NCBI RefSeq assembly: GCF_002724055.1
Contig: NZ_BDQY01000006.1
Span: 1 to 64,000 of the forward strand
DNA: 64,000 bases
Source of the DNA: Tepidibacter mesophilus
GTDB lineage: Bacteria; Bacillota; Clostridia; Peptostreptococcales; Peptostreptococcaceae
Direction: 5' to 3'
In this document: one piece after another, positions 42,211 to 51,685 of the stretch
Layout: each line of letters starts with the position of its first letter
Position numbering within the stretch: position 1 is the stretch's first letter
Program-made: the position numbers and the translations under genes
Notes under the pieces: model-generated
What the model saw: only the letters and a program-made list of their open reading frames with translations
The model's database searches: none
What the model was told of the DNA's origin: nothing

Positions 42211-42313
42211 AAAAACCTCCTAAAAATAATAAAATATACTATAAATTTCGTAATATTATATTATCACAAATTTTTACGTTTTAAAACATTTTAATTATTT
42301 TTTCATTATTTTA

Positions 42314-42367
42314 CACCTCTATAATAAATAGTATATAATACATTATATACTATTTATTATAGAGGTG
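42314..42367 (+). promoter_or_regulatory. 54-base palindrome masking the SD of the 42374 ORF
   Basis: 26-bp perfect arms (42314-42339 with 42342-42367) separated by 2 nt. The right arm ends with AGAGGTG, the ribosome site of the gene starting at 42374. No T-tract follows. TATAAT-like sequence within the arms also allows a promoter or operator role. Confidence 0.55.
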
Positions 42368-42373
42368 ATTTTA

Positions 42374-42598
42374 TTGAATAAACTATCTAAACTTTTACAA
42401 TATAATAAACATATATCTATTGAGATTATTTCTGAAGAAAAAAAATTGAATATTTTCGATAAAAATGAAATTATTAAAAGCATAGACTTTCCATTTAATG
42501 ACTTAAAGGAGCATTCTGACTATATATACAATCTAATAATCTTAATAGATAACATTAATTTATATATACCTAAAATTTATATAAAAAATTCTCATTAA
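42374..42598 (+). CDS. small protein of unknown function
   Basis: A 74-residue protein from TTG 42374, begun 6 nt after AGAGGTGA; an upstream GTG (42365) overlaps that site. The sequence is rich in Ile, Lys and Asn, with short beta-like stretches (HISIEIIS, YIYNLIILIDNINLYIP). No membrane helix, no recognisable family. The whole ribosome site is buried in a 26-bp palindrome, which suggests a controlled gene. It is convergent with the zinc-ribbon gene and shares its terminator. Confidence 0.5.
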   Translation: MNKLSKLLQYNKHISIEIISEEKKLNIFDKNEIIKSIDFPFNDLKEHSDYIYNLIILIDNINLYIPKIYIKNSH

Positions 42599-42654
42599 AC
42601 CATCAAATCTAATCATATGGTGAATAAGCTCTGATATCTAGACTGTTTCCAATT

Positions 42655-42701
42655 AAATATAATATGACTTTTTATTAGAAATAAAAAGTCATATTATATT
42701 T
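42655..42701. terminator. 22-bp stem-loop, end of the trmK-Nif3-zinc ribbon unit
   Basis: Perfect arms 42655-42676 with 42680-42701, AGA loop; overlaps the last two bases of the zinc-ribbon CDS. Confidence 0.85.
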
Positions 42702-43395
42702 ATAATTTATACATTAATCTTCCGCAATTTTCGCATTCAATAATTTCATTATTATCGAGTTTACTAATTTTATTCATAAAAAGTTCTACATTGCACCCTC
42801 TACAAATATCTTTTTCAACTTTAACTAAAGGATTTTTATATTTAATCTTAATATTATCATATTTAATCAAATCATCGCTATTTACTTTACTTCTTAATTT
42901 TTCTATCTCCTCTAAATTAATATATAATTTATTTCTATATTCATTTAGTTTTTCATTTATTTTTCGATTTGAATTTTCAATAATTTCTTTTAATTCTATA
43001 GATTTAATTTTACATTTTTCTATTTTGTTATTTAATATCTCCATTTTTTCCATATTACCAATTAAATCTTGCTCAACTATTTCTTTTGATTCTTCTAAAT
43101 GTATTTCTTTATTTTTTATATTCTCAAGAAGTTTTATATCTTTTATTAATCCACTATATAAATCTTTATTTATCTTTTTTAATTCATCTTCCTTATTTTT
43201 TAATTTCTTTTCTAATAGTATATTTGTCTTTTTTAGATTCTCTAATTCTTTTATGCACCTTTCTTCAAGATTATTTATTTTTGATAATTTAGTTTTCATC
43301 TCTAATAATTTTGGATACTTTTCAATATATGTTATCTTATTTTTAATTTTATCTGCTAAATTGTATTGTTGATCCAATTTTATAATTTCATTCAT
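42700..43395 (-). CDS. coiled-coil protein with C4 zinc ribbon (CdsZ/DUF164 type)
   Basis: A 231-residue protein. Residues about 10-185 form an almost continuous coiled coil (Lys/Glu/Leu/Ile heptads). The C-terminus is a C4 zinc ribbon: CRGCNVEL then about 18 residues later CENCGRL. Proteins of this type next to Nif3 are common in Firmicutes and their role is not settled; proposals include nucleic-acid binding. CGGAGG precedes the ATG. It lies downstream of trmK-Nif3, separated by a hairpin (43436-43463), so it can be transcribed with them or apart. Confidence 0.85.
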   Translation of the reverse strand: MNEIIKLDQQYNLADKIKNKITYIEKYPKLLEMKTKLSKINNLEERCIKELENLKKTNILLEKKLKNKEDELKKINKDLYSGLIKDIKLLENIKNKEIHLEESKEIVEQDLIGNMEKMEILNNKIEKCKIKSIELKEIIENSNRKINEKLNEYRNKLYINLEEIEKLRSKVNSDDLIKYDNIKIKYKNPLVKVEKDICRGCNVELFMNKISKLDNNEIIECENCGRLMYKL

Positions 43396-43435
43396 AATAA
43401 TACCTCCGTTTAACTATAATTATTTTTATATTAAA

Positions 43436-43463
43436 ATAAGGAATAGACAAAACTATTCCTTAT
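43436..43463 (-). terminator. stem-loop between Nif3 and the zinc-ribbon gene
   Basis: ATAAGGAATAG/CTATTCCTTAT, 11 bp with a 6-nt loop; minus-strand exit is TTTTAATATAAAA. Moderately strong; may only partly end transcription. Confidence 0.65.
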
Positions 43464-44560
43464 ATTGTAATAAATGGATTTATATTAGATTTTGATTTTA
43501 ATATTTCAATATTTTCAAACTTATTTTGTAAATATTGTACAACTATATCCGAAAATATATTCTCACTTCCAAAATGACCCGCATCTATAAGCTTTATACC
43601 TAATTCCAAAGCATTTTGAGCATCATGATATTTTACATCTCCGGTAATTAAGACATCAGCTCCCATATTATGGGCCTTATTTATAAATTCAGATCCAGAT
43701 CCACTTACTATTGCTATTTTATTTACATATTCTTCTAAATTTCCTGTAACCTTTAAATCTTTTATATTTAATGATTCTTTTACACATTCTGCTAATTCCT
43801 TAAATTTAATATTATTTTCTAGATTTCCAATTCGTCCAAGTCCATATTGTTTGCCTACATTTTTCAATTCATATATATCATATGCAACCTCTTCATAGGG
43901 ATGTGCTTTTATTATATTATTTATAGCATCACTTAAGTTACTTTCTTCACATATACTTTCTATTTTTACCTCTTCTACAGTCTCTATTTCGTTTTTTACT
44001 CCTATATAAGGATTAGATTTATTTAAAGGTTTAAATCTCCCTAGACCATTAAAAGTAAACGAGCAATCACTATAATTTCCTATATTGCCACACCCCATAT
44101 CTACCATAGCTTTTCTTATACATTCCTGATGAGATAACGGAGCATATACTGATATTTTATATAGTTTTTGATTATATGTAGTATCTAAAACAAGAACATC
44201 CCTTAAATCTAATCGTTTGACTATTTCATCATTAAGTCCATCATAAGCTATATCAAAATTAGTATGTGCTGAATATAAACTTATATTATTTTTTATTAAT
44301 TTATATATATCGTTTCCTTTTGTTGTAGATGTATTTATTTTTTTTAATCCTTTAAATATAAACGGATGATGAGTTATTATTAAATTTACATTTTTTTCTA
44401 CAGCTTCATCTATAACTGCTTGAGTAGCTTCTAATGTAACAAGAATTTTTGTTACTTTAGACATTTCATCTCCTACAATTAAACCCACATTATCCCAATT
44501 ATAAGACAGTGATTTAGGATATTTATTCTCAAATATTTTAATTATATCTTTAATGTACAT
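43460..44560 (-). CDS. Nif3-like dinuclear metal centre protein
   Basis: A 366-residue protein of the NIF3/YqfO family (GTP cyclohydrolase I type 2 homologue). Metal-binding blocks: NWDNVGLIVGD near residue 22, ITHHPFIFKGL near residue 61, HTNFDIAYDGLND near residue 97, and in the second half ADVLITGDVKYHDAQ and DAGHFGSE. The middle (about 130-230) holds the inserted PII/CutA-like domain (AHPYEEVAYDIYEL), as in Bacillus YqfO. It starts inside the trmK 3-prime end (11-nt overlap), so it is translationally coupled. The biological role is unclear; a hydrolase has been proposed. Confidence 0.93.
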   Translation of the reverse strand: MYIKDIIKIFENKYPKSLSYNWDNVGLIVGDEMSKVTKILVTLEATQAVIDEAVEKNVNLIITHHPFIFKGLKKINTSTTKGNDIYKLIKNNISLYSAHTNFDIAYDGLNDEIVKRLDLRDVLVLDTTYNQKLYKISVYAPLSHQECIRKAMVDMGCGNIGNYSDCSFTFNGLGRFKPLNKSNPYIGVKNEIETVEEVKIESICEESNLSDAINNIIKAHPYEEVAYDIYELKNVGKQYGLGRIGNLENNIKFKELAECVKESLNIKDLKVTGNLEEYVNKIAIVSGSGSEFINKAHNMGADVLITGDVKYHDAQNALELGIKLIDAGHFGSENIFSDIVVQYLQNKFENIEILKSKSNINPFITI

Positions 44561-45266
44561 GATTTCTCAACTCCTCAAGCTTTTGGATTTTAGATTTACA
44601 CTCATATATTCTAGATTCTATTTTTTCACCTGCTTTTCCTTCTAATTTTCCAATTATATTATAATATTCTTTTATTTTTTTGTCTATAAATTCTAAAAGC
44701 AAACAATCTTTATTTCTTAAAAGTCCTTTTCCAACTTCATAATAAATTTCCTCTTCTTGTTCTTTTTCTTGTTCTTTAGAAATTTCTCTATCATCATATT
44801 TAACTACCATTATTTCATAGATTCTAAAGTCTTCTTTAACTAGAATTTCCTCTTCAATAACAAATCCATTTTCATGTAAATATCTTCTAAGTTCAGCTGA
44901 TGCTTGCATTGGTTGCAATATCATCTTATCTAATTTTTTTGCTATCTCAAACTCAGTTTCTATTAATTGACTTATTAAAACCCCTCCCATACCTGCTATT
45001 ACTACTTCATCTACTTCTCCTACCGTTAATACACTAAGTCCGCTTCCCAATCTCAGTTCTATTCTATGTTCTAAATTATTTAAAGAAATTTCTTTTTTTG
45101 CATTATTTAATGGTCCTTTATTAACGTCAGCTGCTATAGCATATTTTATTTTATTTTTTTTTATTAAATATACAGGTATATAACCATGATCTGTACCTAT
45201 ATCTGCTATCCTTGCATCGTCACTAACCAAATTAGCCACTGCTTCTAATCTTGGAGTTAATTTCAT
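44550..45266 (-). CDS. trmK: tRNA (adenine22-N1)-methyltransferase
   Basis: A 238-residue SAM enzyme that methylates A22 of tRNA. Class I motifs: ADIGTDHGYIPVYLI near residue 20 (SAM site), AADVNKGPLNNA near residue 40, EVVIAGMGGVLISQLI near residue 87 and LQPMQ near residue 115. The C-terminal third is coiled-coil (EQEKEQEEE and ENLK-type heptads), as in Bacillus TrmK (YqfN). AAGGAAGTG precedes the ATG. First gene of trmK-Nif3, the common order in Firmicutes. Confidence 0.94.
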   Translation of the reverse strand: MKLTPRLEAVANLVSDDARIADIGTDHGYIPVYLIKKNKIKYAIAADVNKGPLNNAKKEISLNNLEHRIELRLGSGLSVLTVGEVDEVVIAGMGGVLISQLIETEFEIAKKLDKMILQPMQASAELRRYLHENGFVIEEEILVKEDFRIYEIMVVKYDDREISKEQEKEQEEEIYYEVGKGLLRNKDCLLLEFIDKKIKEYYNIIGKLEGKAGEKIESRIYECKSKIQKLEELRNHVH

Positions 45267-45334
45267 TTTTTTTACACTTCCTTTTTTGAATTAAAATAAA
45301 TATTTTTTAAATAATAATAATGAGGTGATTTAAT

Positions 45335-45520
45335 ATGAAAAGAAAAATAATCCCACCAAAAAAACTATTAAAATATAAATGGGGTGGTACCACTTTTGAA
45401 TGGGCTGAAGAAGCCAAAGAAATAAATGCTCAAATACAAGATGCTCAAGAAGAAAATATATCTAAAGATAAATTGAAGAAAGAAATAGAATACGGAAATA
45501 TGACGCAATATTGGAATTAG
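45335..45520 (+). CDS. small charged protein, conserved-looking
   Basis: A 61-residue soluble protein with a basic, Pro-containing N-terminus (MKRKIIPPKKLLKYKWGGTTFEWA), then an acidic helix (EEAKEINAQIQDAQEEN) and a short tail ending QYWN. I do not recognise the family. TGAGGTGAT lies 8 nt before the ATG, and a strong terminator follows, so it is probably real and single. Its place, divergent from trmK, is not informative. Confidence 0.6.
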   Translation: MKRKIIPPKKLLKYKWGGTTFEWAEEAKEINAQIQDAQEENISKDKLKKEIEYGNMTQYWN

Positions 45521-45521
45521 A

Positions 45522-45550
45522 AAAAAATTCGCCTTATAGGCGAATTTTTT
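45522..45550. terminator. bidirectional terminator between the 61-residue ORF and rpoD
   Basis: AAAAAATTCGCC/GGCGAATTTTTT with TTATA loop; shared by convergent units. Confidence 0.92.
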
Positions 45551-46664
45551 AATCTAAATAATCTTTTAATTTTTTAGATCTGCTTGGATGTCTTAACTTT
45601 CTTAATGCTTTTGCTTCTATTTGTCTAATTCTTTCTCTGGTTACATCAAATTCTCTACCTACTTCCTCAAGAGTTCGAGCTCTTCCATCTGCAAGTCCAA
45701 ATCTTAATTTTAGAACTTTTTGTTCCCTTTCATTTAACGATCCTAAAACTTCTTCAATTTGCTCTTTTAAAAGAGAATACGCCGCAGCTTCTGCAGGTGC
45801 AGGTGCATCTTCATCTGGTATAAAATCACCAAGGTGACTGTCTTCCTCTTCTCCAATAGGAGTTTCTAAAGATACTGGTTCTTGTGCTATCTTTAATATT
45901 TCTCTTATCTTATCTTCTGGTATATCCATTTCTTTTGCTATTTCTTCAGGTTTTGGTTCTCTACCTAACTCTTGGAGTAATTGTCTTGATACTCTTATAA
46001 GTTTATTTATTGTTTCAACCATATGAACAGGTATTCTGATAGTTCTAGCTTGATCTGCTATAGCGCGAGTTATTGCTTGTCTTATCCACCAAGTTGCATA
46101 AGTACTAAACTTATAACCCTTACTATAATCAAATTTTTCAACGGCCTTAATTAGACCCAAGTTTCCTTCTTGAATTAAATCAAGAAATAGCATTCCTCTT
46201 CCTACGTACCTTTTAGCTATACTTACAACTAATCTAAGATTGGCTTCAACTAACCTTTTTTTAGCTATTTCATCGCCTTGTTCCATTCTTTTAGCAAGTT
46301 CTATTTCTTCTTGAGCCGAAAGAAGAGGTATTTTGCCAATTTCTTTCAAATACATTCTAACTGGATCATCTATACTTATACCTTTAGGTAAAGATAAGTC
46401 TATACTTTCAAAATCAAATTCTTCATCGTCACTGTCATCTTCATCTTTTTCTACTTTTATACTCTCTTTTTTGTTTTTTTCTTCTAATACTTCAATTCCC
46501 ATTTGACCTAATGTTTCGTATAAATTTTCAACTTGATCCTTATCTAGTTGCACTTCTCCTAAAACTTCCATTATTTCACTATATGTTAAAGAGCCTTGTT
46601 TCTTTCCTTTGTCCATTAGTTCTTTTACAGATTGTCTTTGTTCTTTACTTATTTTTTTTGCCAT
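45549..46664 (-). CDS. rpoD: primary RNA polymerase sigma factor
   Basis: A 371-residue sigma-70/sigma-A. Region 1.2-2: [17 protein letters not shown], then [35 protein letters not shown] and [15 protein letters not shown] (region 2.3-2.4, promoter -10 contacts). Region 3 follows. Region 4 has [20 protein letters not shown], the helix-turn-helix for the -35. The acidic region 1.1 is shortened, normal in Firmicutes. AAAGGAGGAAC precedes the ATG. It follows dnaG by 16 nt, the classical dnaG-rpoD operon. Confidence 0.97.
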   Translation of the reverse strand: MAKKISKEQRQSVKELMDKGKKQGSLTYSEIMEVLGEVQLDKDQVENLYETLGQMGIEVLEEKNKKESIKVEKDEDDSDDEEFDFESIDLSLPKGISIDDPVRMYLKEIGKIPLLSAQEEIELAKRMEQGDEIAKKRLVEANLRLVVSIAKRYVGRGMLFLDLIQEGNLGLIKAVEKFDYSKGYKFSTYATWWIRQAITRAIADQARTIRIPVHMVETINKLIRVSRQLLQELGREPKPEEIAKEMDIPEDKIREILKIAQEPVSLETPIGEEEDSHLGDFIPDEDAPAPAEAAAYSLLKEQIEEVLGSLNEREQKVLKLRFGLADGRARTLEEVGREFDVTRERIRQIEAKALRKLRHPSRSKKLKDYLD

Positions 46665-46680
46665 TCTATGTTCCTCCTTT

Positions 46681-48468
46681 CTATAAAATATTCTTCATCT
46701 CTTTTTCTAATCGTATTATTTCCATTGCAATATCTAACAATTCTCTATCAACCTCACTTGCTTCTATATTTTTATCATTTTCCTTTTTTCGTTGTAATTC
46801 ATGTTGTCTTTTAAGTAAATAATTTCTTTTTCTCTTAAGGCTATTTTTTTGCAAAGTTTTTATAATTTCATTTAAATTAATATTTGAATCTATATTAATA
46901 TCCGATATATCCTGTATATATTCCTCTGATATGCCTATTTTTTTCATTTTGTCAATAGTTATTATATCCAATTCATTACTTTTAATTATATAATTTAATA
47001 TTTCTTTACTTTCCTTCAATATAAAGTCATCTATATCCAATTTCATTAAAATATCATTTCTGTATTTTATGTTATTTAAAAATATATGAATAATTTGTTT
47101 CTCTGCAATTTCAATACCATTTTTTTCGATTTTTATTTCTTCTATTTTTTTCTTAAATTCTTTTTTATGTTCATCTTTTTTATAATATTTACCATAAATT
47201 TCACTATTTATAGCATCTACAGATATATCTGTTTCTTTAGATATCTTATTCACATAATATTCAACTTCAATAGGACTTTTTATATTTTTAATAACACTAG
47301 CTATATTTTTTGTAAATAATAACCTATCTTGATCATTGTTTAAATTATATTTTTGTTTTAATATATTAATTTTAAATTGAATTAAAGGTATAGAATTTTT
47401 TAATAATATACTAAATTTATTTAATCCTTCTGCTCTTATATATTCATCTGGATCTTTCGATTTTCCTAAATTTAATATTTTTATATTTAAGCTAACTCCA
47501 TTCAATATTTCAACAGCTTTTAAAGTAGCATTAATACCGGCTTCATCATTGTCATAAGCTACAATTACTTTATTAGCATATTTTTTTATTAGTTTTGCTT
47601 GTTCTATAGTTAAAGCAGTTCCTAGGGATGCAACTACATTTTTTATTCCGTATTGAAAAAGACTTATAACATCCATGTATCCTTCTACTATGATTAATGT
47701 GTCATTCTTTATATTTTTTTTAGCAAAATTTAACCCGTATAAGTTTTTCCTTTTGTTAAACAACATCGTTTCTGACGAATTTAAATATTTAGGAAGTGAA
47801 TCATCTAATACTCTACCTCCAAAAGCTATAACCTTACCTCTTTGATCAAATATAGGAAACATTACTCTGTTTTTAAACCTATTTATATAATTTTTTTTGT
47901 TTTTAGTCTGAATAACTAACCCACTGTCTATTAAACTCTGCTGATCATATCCTTTTTGCAATAGATAATTGTTTAAATCATTCCAATCATTCTTTGCATA
48001 TCCTAAACCAAAATATTTAATTATTTTATCGTCAAGGCCTCTATTTTTTAAGTAGTTATAACCACTATTATCCAAACTATGCATAGACTTAAAAAAATAT
48101 CTAGCTGCATCCAAATTAATTTGATATAAATTTTGCTTTTTATTTATATCTTTTTTAGATTCCTCACTTATTTTTCCTTTTTTAATTTCAATACTTGCTC
48201 TTTGAGCTAGAAATTCTAAGGCTTCCATGAAATCTATATTCTCCATTTTCATAACAAAATTTATAACATCTCCACCTTCTCCACACCCAAAGCATTTATA
48301 CATTTGTTTTTGAGTGCTTATTGAAAACGATGGTGTCTTTTCTGAATGAAAAGGACATAATGCTTTATAATTTAATCCAGCAGATTTTATCTGTATATAA
48401 CTAGATATTATATCTACAATATCATTTCTCAATTTTATTTCTTCTATTATATCATGCATATCATTCAT
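46681..48468 (-). CDS. dnaG: DNA primase
   Basis: A 595-residue bacterial primase that makes RNA primers for replication. The N-terminal CHC2 zinc finger is intact (Cys and His in [12 protein letters not shown], then [11 protein letters not shown], about residues 38-66). The TOPRIM domain carries [14 protein letters not shown] near residue 262 (catalytic Glu) and YDNDEAG near residue 311. A helical C-terminal helicase-binding region follows. GAAGG lies before the ATG; in-frame ATG codons a few residues later are alternatives. First gene of dnaG-rpoD, with an inverted repeat (48498-48564) in its leader. Confidence 0.95.
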   Translation of the reverse strand: MNDMHDIIEEIKLRNDIVDIISSYIQIKSAGLNYKALCPFHSEKTPSFSISTQKQMYKCFGCGEGGDVINFVMKMENIDFMEALEFLAQRASIEIKKGKISEESKKDINKKQNLYQINLDAARYFFKSMHSLDNSGYNYLKNRGLDDKIIKYFGLGYAKNDWNDLNNYLLQKGYDQQSLIDSGLVIQTKNKKNYINRFKNRVMFPIFDQRGKVIAFGGRVLDDSLPKYLNSSETMLFNKRKNLYGLNFAKKNIKNDTLIIVEGYMDVISLFQYGIKNVVASLGTALTIEQAKLIKKYANKVIVAYDNDEAGINATLKAVEILNGVSLNIKILNLGKSKDPDEYIRAEGLNKFSILLKNSIPLIQFKINILKQKYNLNNDQDRLLFTKNIASVIKNIKSPIEVEYYVNKISKETDISVDAINSEIYGKYYKKDEHKKEFKKKIEEIKIEKNGIEIAEKQIIHIFLNNIKYRNDILMKLDIDDFILKESKEILNYIIKSNELDIITIDKMKKIGISEEYIQDISDINIDSNINLNEIIKTLQKNSLKRKRNYLLKRQHELQRKKENDKNIEASEVDRELLDIAMEIIRLEKEMKNIL

Positions 48469-48497
48469 ACAATCGCCTTCTATTTAGGTGTAATATT

Positions 48498-48564
48498 TAT
48501 TAATTCTTGATAAAATTTATATTTCCTTCATCTGAAAATTCTTAAATTTTATCAAGAATTAATA
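48498..48564 (-). promoter_or_regulatory. 22-bp inverted repeat in the dnaG leader
   Basis: Arms 48498-48519 with 48543-48564, loop of 23 nt. No U-tract on the minus strand, so a transcript-folding or operator role is likelier than termination. Its nearest edge is 30 nt before the dnaG start. Confidence 0.45.
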
Positions 48565-48661
48565 TTTTAGTATTATTTAATATAAATACAATTTACTATA
48601 ATTCGACTTTTTTTAATAAATTCCTTCTTTATTTTTGAAAATTATTTTTAAAAAAATAAAC

Positions 48662-48679
48662 AGGGCTAATATAAGCCCT
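48662..48679 (-). terminator. terminator of the pab-fol-aroF operon
   Basis: AGGGCT/AGCCCT stem, 6-nt loop, followed on the minus strand by GTTTATTTTTTT; overlaps the aroF stop. Confidence 0.85.
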
Positions 48680-49454
48680 ATTTATTTAAAGATTCTACAA
48701 CATCTTCGAATTCATCAAAAGTTAACGATTGTGGTCCATCTGAAAGTGCTTTTTCAGGTTCTGGATGTACTTCTATCATTATGCCATCTGCTCCTGCAGC
48801 AAAAGATGCTAAGCTCATTGGTTTAACTAATTCTTTTATTCCTGTACCATGGCTTGGGTCAACTATAACCGGAAGCCCTGTTTCTCTTTTTAATATAGGA
48901 ACAGCAGCCAAATCTAATGTGTTTCTAGTGTAATCATCATACGTCCTAATTCCTCTTTCACACATTATTATATTTGTGTTTCCTTCAACTGCTATGTACT
49001 CAGCAGCATTTATCCATTCTTTAATTGTAGCAGACATTCCTCTTTTTAAAAGTACAGGCTTATCCTGTTTTCCTACCTCTGACAATAGAGAGAAATTGTG
49101 CATATTTCTAGATCCAATTTGTATAATATCGGCTACATCATATATCTTATCAAGGTCTCTTACATCCAGTAATTCTGTAACAATAGGGATGTCCACTTCT
49201 TTTTTAACCGATTTAAATATCTTCAGACCTTCTTCCTTCATACCTTGAAAAGAATAAGGAGAAGTCCTAGGCTTATATGCTCCACCTCGTAAAACATTGG
49301 CACCTTTTCTTTTTATAAATTTAGCAATCATTAAAAGCTGCTCATAGCTTTCCACTGCACAAGGTCCAGCAATTATAAGTCTATCATCCGGAATAATTAT
49401 GCCATTGTTTAAATTTATAGTAATATCCATATTTTTTAGTATGACTTTACTCAT
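48678..49454 (-). CDS. aroF: 3-deoxy-7-phosphoheptulonate synthase (AroA-beta/KDPS type)
   Basis: A 258-residue DAHP synthase that condenses phosphoenolpyruvate with erythrose 4-phosphate, the first shikimate step. Short type without a fused chorismate mutase or ferredoxin-like domain. Motifs: [12 protein letters not shown] near residue 28, [16 protein letters not shown] near residue 57, SRNMHNF near residue 115, [13 protein letters not shown] near residue 133, and DPSHGTG near residue 199 (metal site with Cys, His, Glu, Asp). Overlaps folK by 8 nt. Making chorismate in the same operon that consumes it for p-aminobenzoate fits the folate theme. Confidence 0.93.
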   Translation of the reverse strand: MSKVILKNMDITINLNNGIIIPDDRLIIAGPCAVESYEQLLMIAKFIKRKGANVLRGGAYKPRTSPYSFQGMKEEGLKIFKSVKKEVDIPIVTELLDVRDLDKIYDVADIIQIGSRNMHNFSLLSEVGKQDKPVLLKRGMSATIKEWINAAEYIAVEGNTNIIMCERGIRTYDDYTRNTLDLAAVPILKRETGLPVIVDPSHGTGIKELVKPMSLASFAAGADGIMIEVHPEPEKALSDGPQSLTFDEFEDVVESLNK

Positions 49455-49932
49455 CCCCTATGTACTCCTTTACTTCTTCCACATCTAATTCACTCAACCA
49501 ATCTTTTAATAAGATACCTTTTATCTCTAAGTCGTATTTTAAATCAATCAAAGGTATCAATACAAAAGCTCTTTCTTGTATTCTTGGATGAGGAAGAGTT
49601 AATTTTTCACCATTACAAATTATATCATCATATATTAAAATGTCAATATCTATAGTTCTAGGTCCCCACCTAATGCTTCGTTCTCTTTTAAGATTAAGTT
49701 CTACCTCTAAACATTTTTGTAATAGTTCTTCCGGACTTAAATTTGTTTCTATAGATATGCAAAGATTTAAAAAATCATTTTGATTAGTATATCCCCAAGG
49801 TCTTGTTTCGTATACCTTGGATATTTTAACTATTTCTGTATTTTTAAATTGCTTTATGTGGCTTATAGCATCATTTAAATACTTTAGTCTATCTCCTACA
49901 TTAGTTCCCAGTCCAAGATAAGCTCTACTCAT
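49447..49932 (-). CDS. folK: 2-amino-4-hydroxy-6-hydroxymethyldihydropteridine diphosphokinase
   Basis: A 161-residue HPPK. It transfers pyrophosphate from ATP to the pterin. Seen: [15 protein letters not shown] near residue 4, [14 protein letters not shown] near residue 43 and the double-Asp metal site in [13 protein letters not shown] near residue 93, then [13 protein letters not shown]. Full length. It overlaps folB by 8 nt upstream and aroF by 8 nt downstream. Confidence 0.95.
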   Translation of the reverse strand: MSRAYLGLGTNVGDRLKYLNDAISHIKQFKNTEIVKISKVYETRPWGYTNQNDFLNLCISIETNLSPEELLQKCLEVELNLKRERSIRWGPRTIDIDILIYDDIICNGEKLTLPHPRIQERAFVLIPLIDLKYDLEIKGILLKDWLSELDVEEVKEYIGDE

Positions 49933-50290
49933 ATTTCTTTCTCCTTATCTCCACACCAAAATAATCAAATATAGCATTTACTGGAGCCTCTGGTTTTTTC
50001 ACTCTAATCATAATTTCTTGAACTAAATCAAAATTGTCAAATATTTGTCTTGATATATTTTCTGCTAAAGCCTCTAATAAGTTATACTTTTCTTTTTCAA
50101 CTACTTTCTTTACAGCCTCATATACTTCACCATAATGAACTGAATCATTAACATCATCACTTTTACCAGCTTTTTTGAAATCTAAGTACAGCTCTATATC
50201 AATAAAAAACTTCTGACCTAGTATATTTTCTTCTTTCAATGCCCCATGATATCCATAAAATGATAAATTACTTAATATAATCTTGTCCAT
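49925..50290 (-). CDS. folB: dihydroneopterin aldolase
   Basis: A 121-residue DHNA aldolase that releases glycolaldehyde to form 6-hydroxymethyl-dihydropterin. The ILSNLSFYGYHGALKEE start carries the catalytic His/Tyr region and substrate contacts; LLEALAENI and IRVKKPEAPV (the catalytic Lys) are typical. Length and start match. The gene sits between folP and folK, with an 8-nt overlap to folK and a 9-nt gap after folP. Confidence 0.95.
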   Translation of the reverse strand: MDKIILSNLSFYGYHGALKEENILGQKFFIDIELYLDFKKAGKSDDVNDSVHYGEVYEAVKKVVEKEKYNLLEALAENISRQIFDNFDLVQEIMIRVKKPEAPVNAIFDYFGVEIRRKKYE

Positions 50291-50299
50291 TATTTATAC

Positions 50300-51091
50300 C
50301 TACTTTCTATATATAGCGTCTGTAACCCTTGCAGCTCTTACATTCTCTTTTATATCATGAACCCTTACTATATCAACTCCCTGAATTATACCCATCACGG
50401 TGGTAGCTATTGTTCCTTCTACTCTTTCTTTAGCAGGAAGATCTAAAATTTTTCCAATCATAGATTTTCTAGATGTCCCCAATAAAATTGGATATCCTAA
50501 ATCTTTTAATTCATCAATACGCTTCATAACATGCATATTTTGTTCTGGAGTTTTACCAAATCCGATTCCCGGATCAAGTATTATCTTATCATCCTTTATA
50601 CCGGCTTTTTTTGCTATTTCTATGCTTTTATTTAAAAATTCCTTTATAGATAATATAATATCTTCCTTGTATTCAGTGCCATCTTGATTGTGCATAATAA
50701 CTATATATGCATCATGTTTAGCAATTACATCAGCCATTAATTCATCCCTTTGTAATCCCCATACATCATTTATCATAGATACTCCAAGCTTTAGCACTTC
50801 ACTAGCAACAGATGATTTATAAGTATCCACCGAAATAGGTACGTCAATTTTATTTGATAATTTTTTAACAATAGGTACTACCCTTTTTATTTCTTCATTC
50901 TCATCCACAAACTTTGATCCAGGTCTTGTTGATTCCCCTCCTATATCTATGATGTCTGCTCCTTGTTTTATCATTTCTTCAGAATGTTTTATAGCAAGAT
51001 CTACATTATTATGCTCTCCTCCATCTGAAAAACTATCAGGAGTTACATTTAAAATACCCATTATATATGTCTTTTCCCCAAAATCAAACAA
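50300..51091 (-). CDS. folP: dihydropteroate synthase
   Basis: A 263-residue TIM-barrel enzyme joining the pterin to p-aminobenzoate, the target of sulfonamides. MGILNVTPDSFSDGGEH at the start, DIGGESTRPGS near residue 47, SVDTYKS near residue 92, ILDPGIGFGKT near residue 168 and GTSRKS near residue 203 form the substrate sites. The frame begins at ATG 51091, with AGGAGGGG a few nt upstream. It lies between folE and folB in one operon. Confidence 0.96.
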   Translation of the reverse strand: MFDFGEKTYIMGILNVTPDSFSDGGEHNNVDLAIKHSEEMIKQGADIIDIGGESTRPGSKFVDENEEIKRVVPIVKKLSNKIDVPISVDTYKSSVASEVLKLGVSMINDVWGLQRDELMADVIAKHDAYIVIMHNQDGTEYKEDIILSIKEFLNKSIEIAKKAGIKDDKIILDPGIGFGKTPEQNMHVMKRIDELKDLGYPILLGTSRKSMIGKILDLPAKERVEGTIATTVMGIIQGVDIVRVHDIKENVRAARVTDAIYRK

Positions 51092-51103
51092 ATCTAACCC
51101 CTC

Positions 51104-51667
51104 CTATTTATAATTTATTAAACTCATGACCTCAGCTCTTGCAGCTGCATCTTTTTCAAATATTCCCCTTACAGCTGAAGTTATAGTTTTTGAACCAGCT
51201 TTTTTTACTCCCCTCATAGTCATACACATGTGTTCAGCTTCAACAACTACTATAACCCCATATGGACTTAAAACTTCAACAATTGAATCAGCTACAGTTT
51301 TTGTTATTCTTTCTTGTAATTGAGGTCTTTTAGCAGCTGCTTCAACTACTCTTGCAAGCTTAGATAACCCTGTAAGTTTTCCTCCTTTTGGAATATAGGC
51401 TACATGAGCTTTCCCATGAAATGGTACTAAATGGTGTTCACACGTTGAATAAAAAGGTATATCTTTTACAAGAACTAACTCTTCATGTTTTTCATCTTGA
51501 AAAAATAATTCTAAATGTTTTTTAGGATCTTCGTTTATCCCACTATATATTTCCTCAAACATTCTAGCTACCCTATCAGGAGTATCAATTAATCCTTCTC
51601 TATTAGGATCTTCACCTATTGCTTCTAATATATCTCTTACAGCTTTTTTAATTTTTTCTTTATCCAT
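51104..51667 (-). CDS. folE: GTP cyclohydrolase I
   Basis: A 187-residue GTP cyclohydrolase I, first step of folate synthesis. Zinc ligands are in [13 protein letters not shown] (Cys and His) and HMCMTMRGV (second Cys); the [10 protein letters not shown] stretch and RLQEQ-like LQERIT are conserved. The ATG at 51667 is placed 9 nt after AAGGGAG; a TTG at 51676 is adjacent to that site and unlikely. Located between a nucleotidyltransferase-like gene and folP. Confidence 0.95.
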   Translation of the reverse strand: MDKEKIKKAVRDILEAIGEDPNREGLIDTPDRVARMFEEIYSGINEDPKKHLELFFQDEKHEELVLVKDIPFYSTCEHHLVPFHGKAHVAYIPKGGKLTGLSKLARVVEAAAKRPQLQERITKTVADSIVEVLSPYGVIVVVEAEHMCMTMRGVKKAGSKTITSAVRGIFEKDAAARAEVMSLINYK

Positions 51668-51685
51668 ATCTCCCAACTCCCTTTT

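Noticed and set aside
42791-43372. 193-residue plus-strand frame opposite the coiled-coil zinc-ribbon gene
   Set aside because: Phe/Ser/Leu-rich, as expected from the complement of Lys/Glu/Asn codons.
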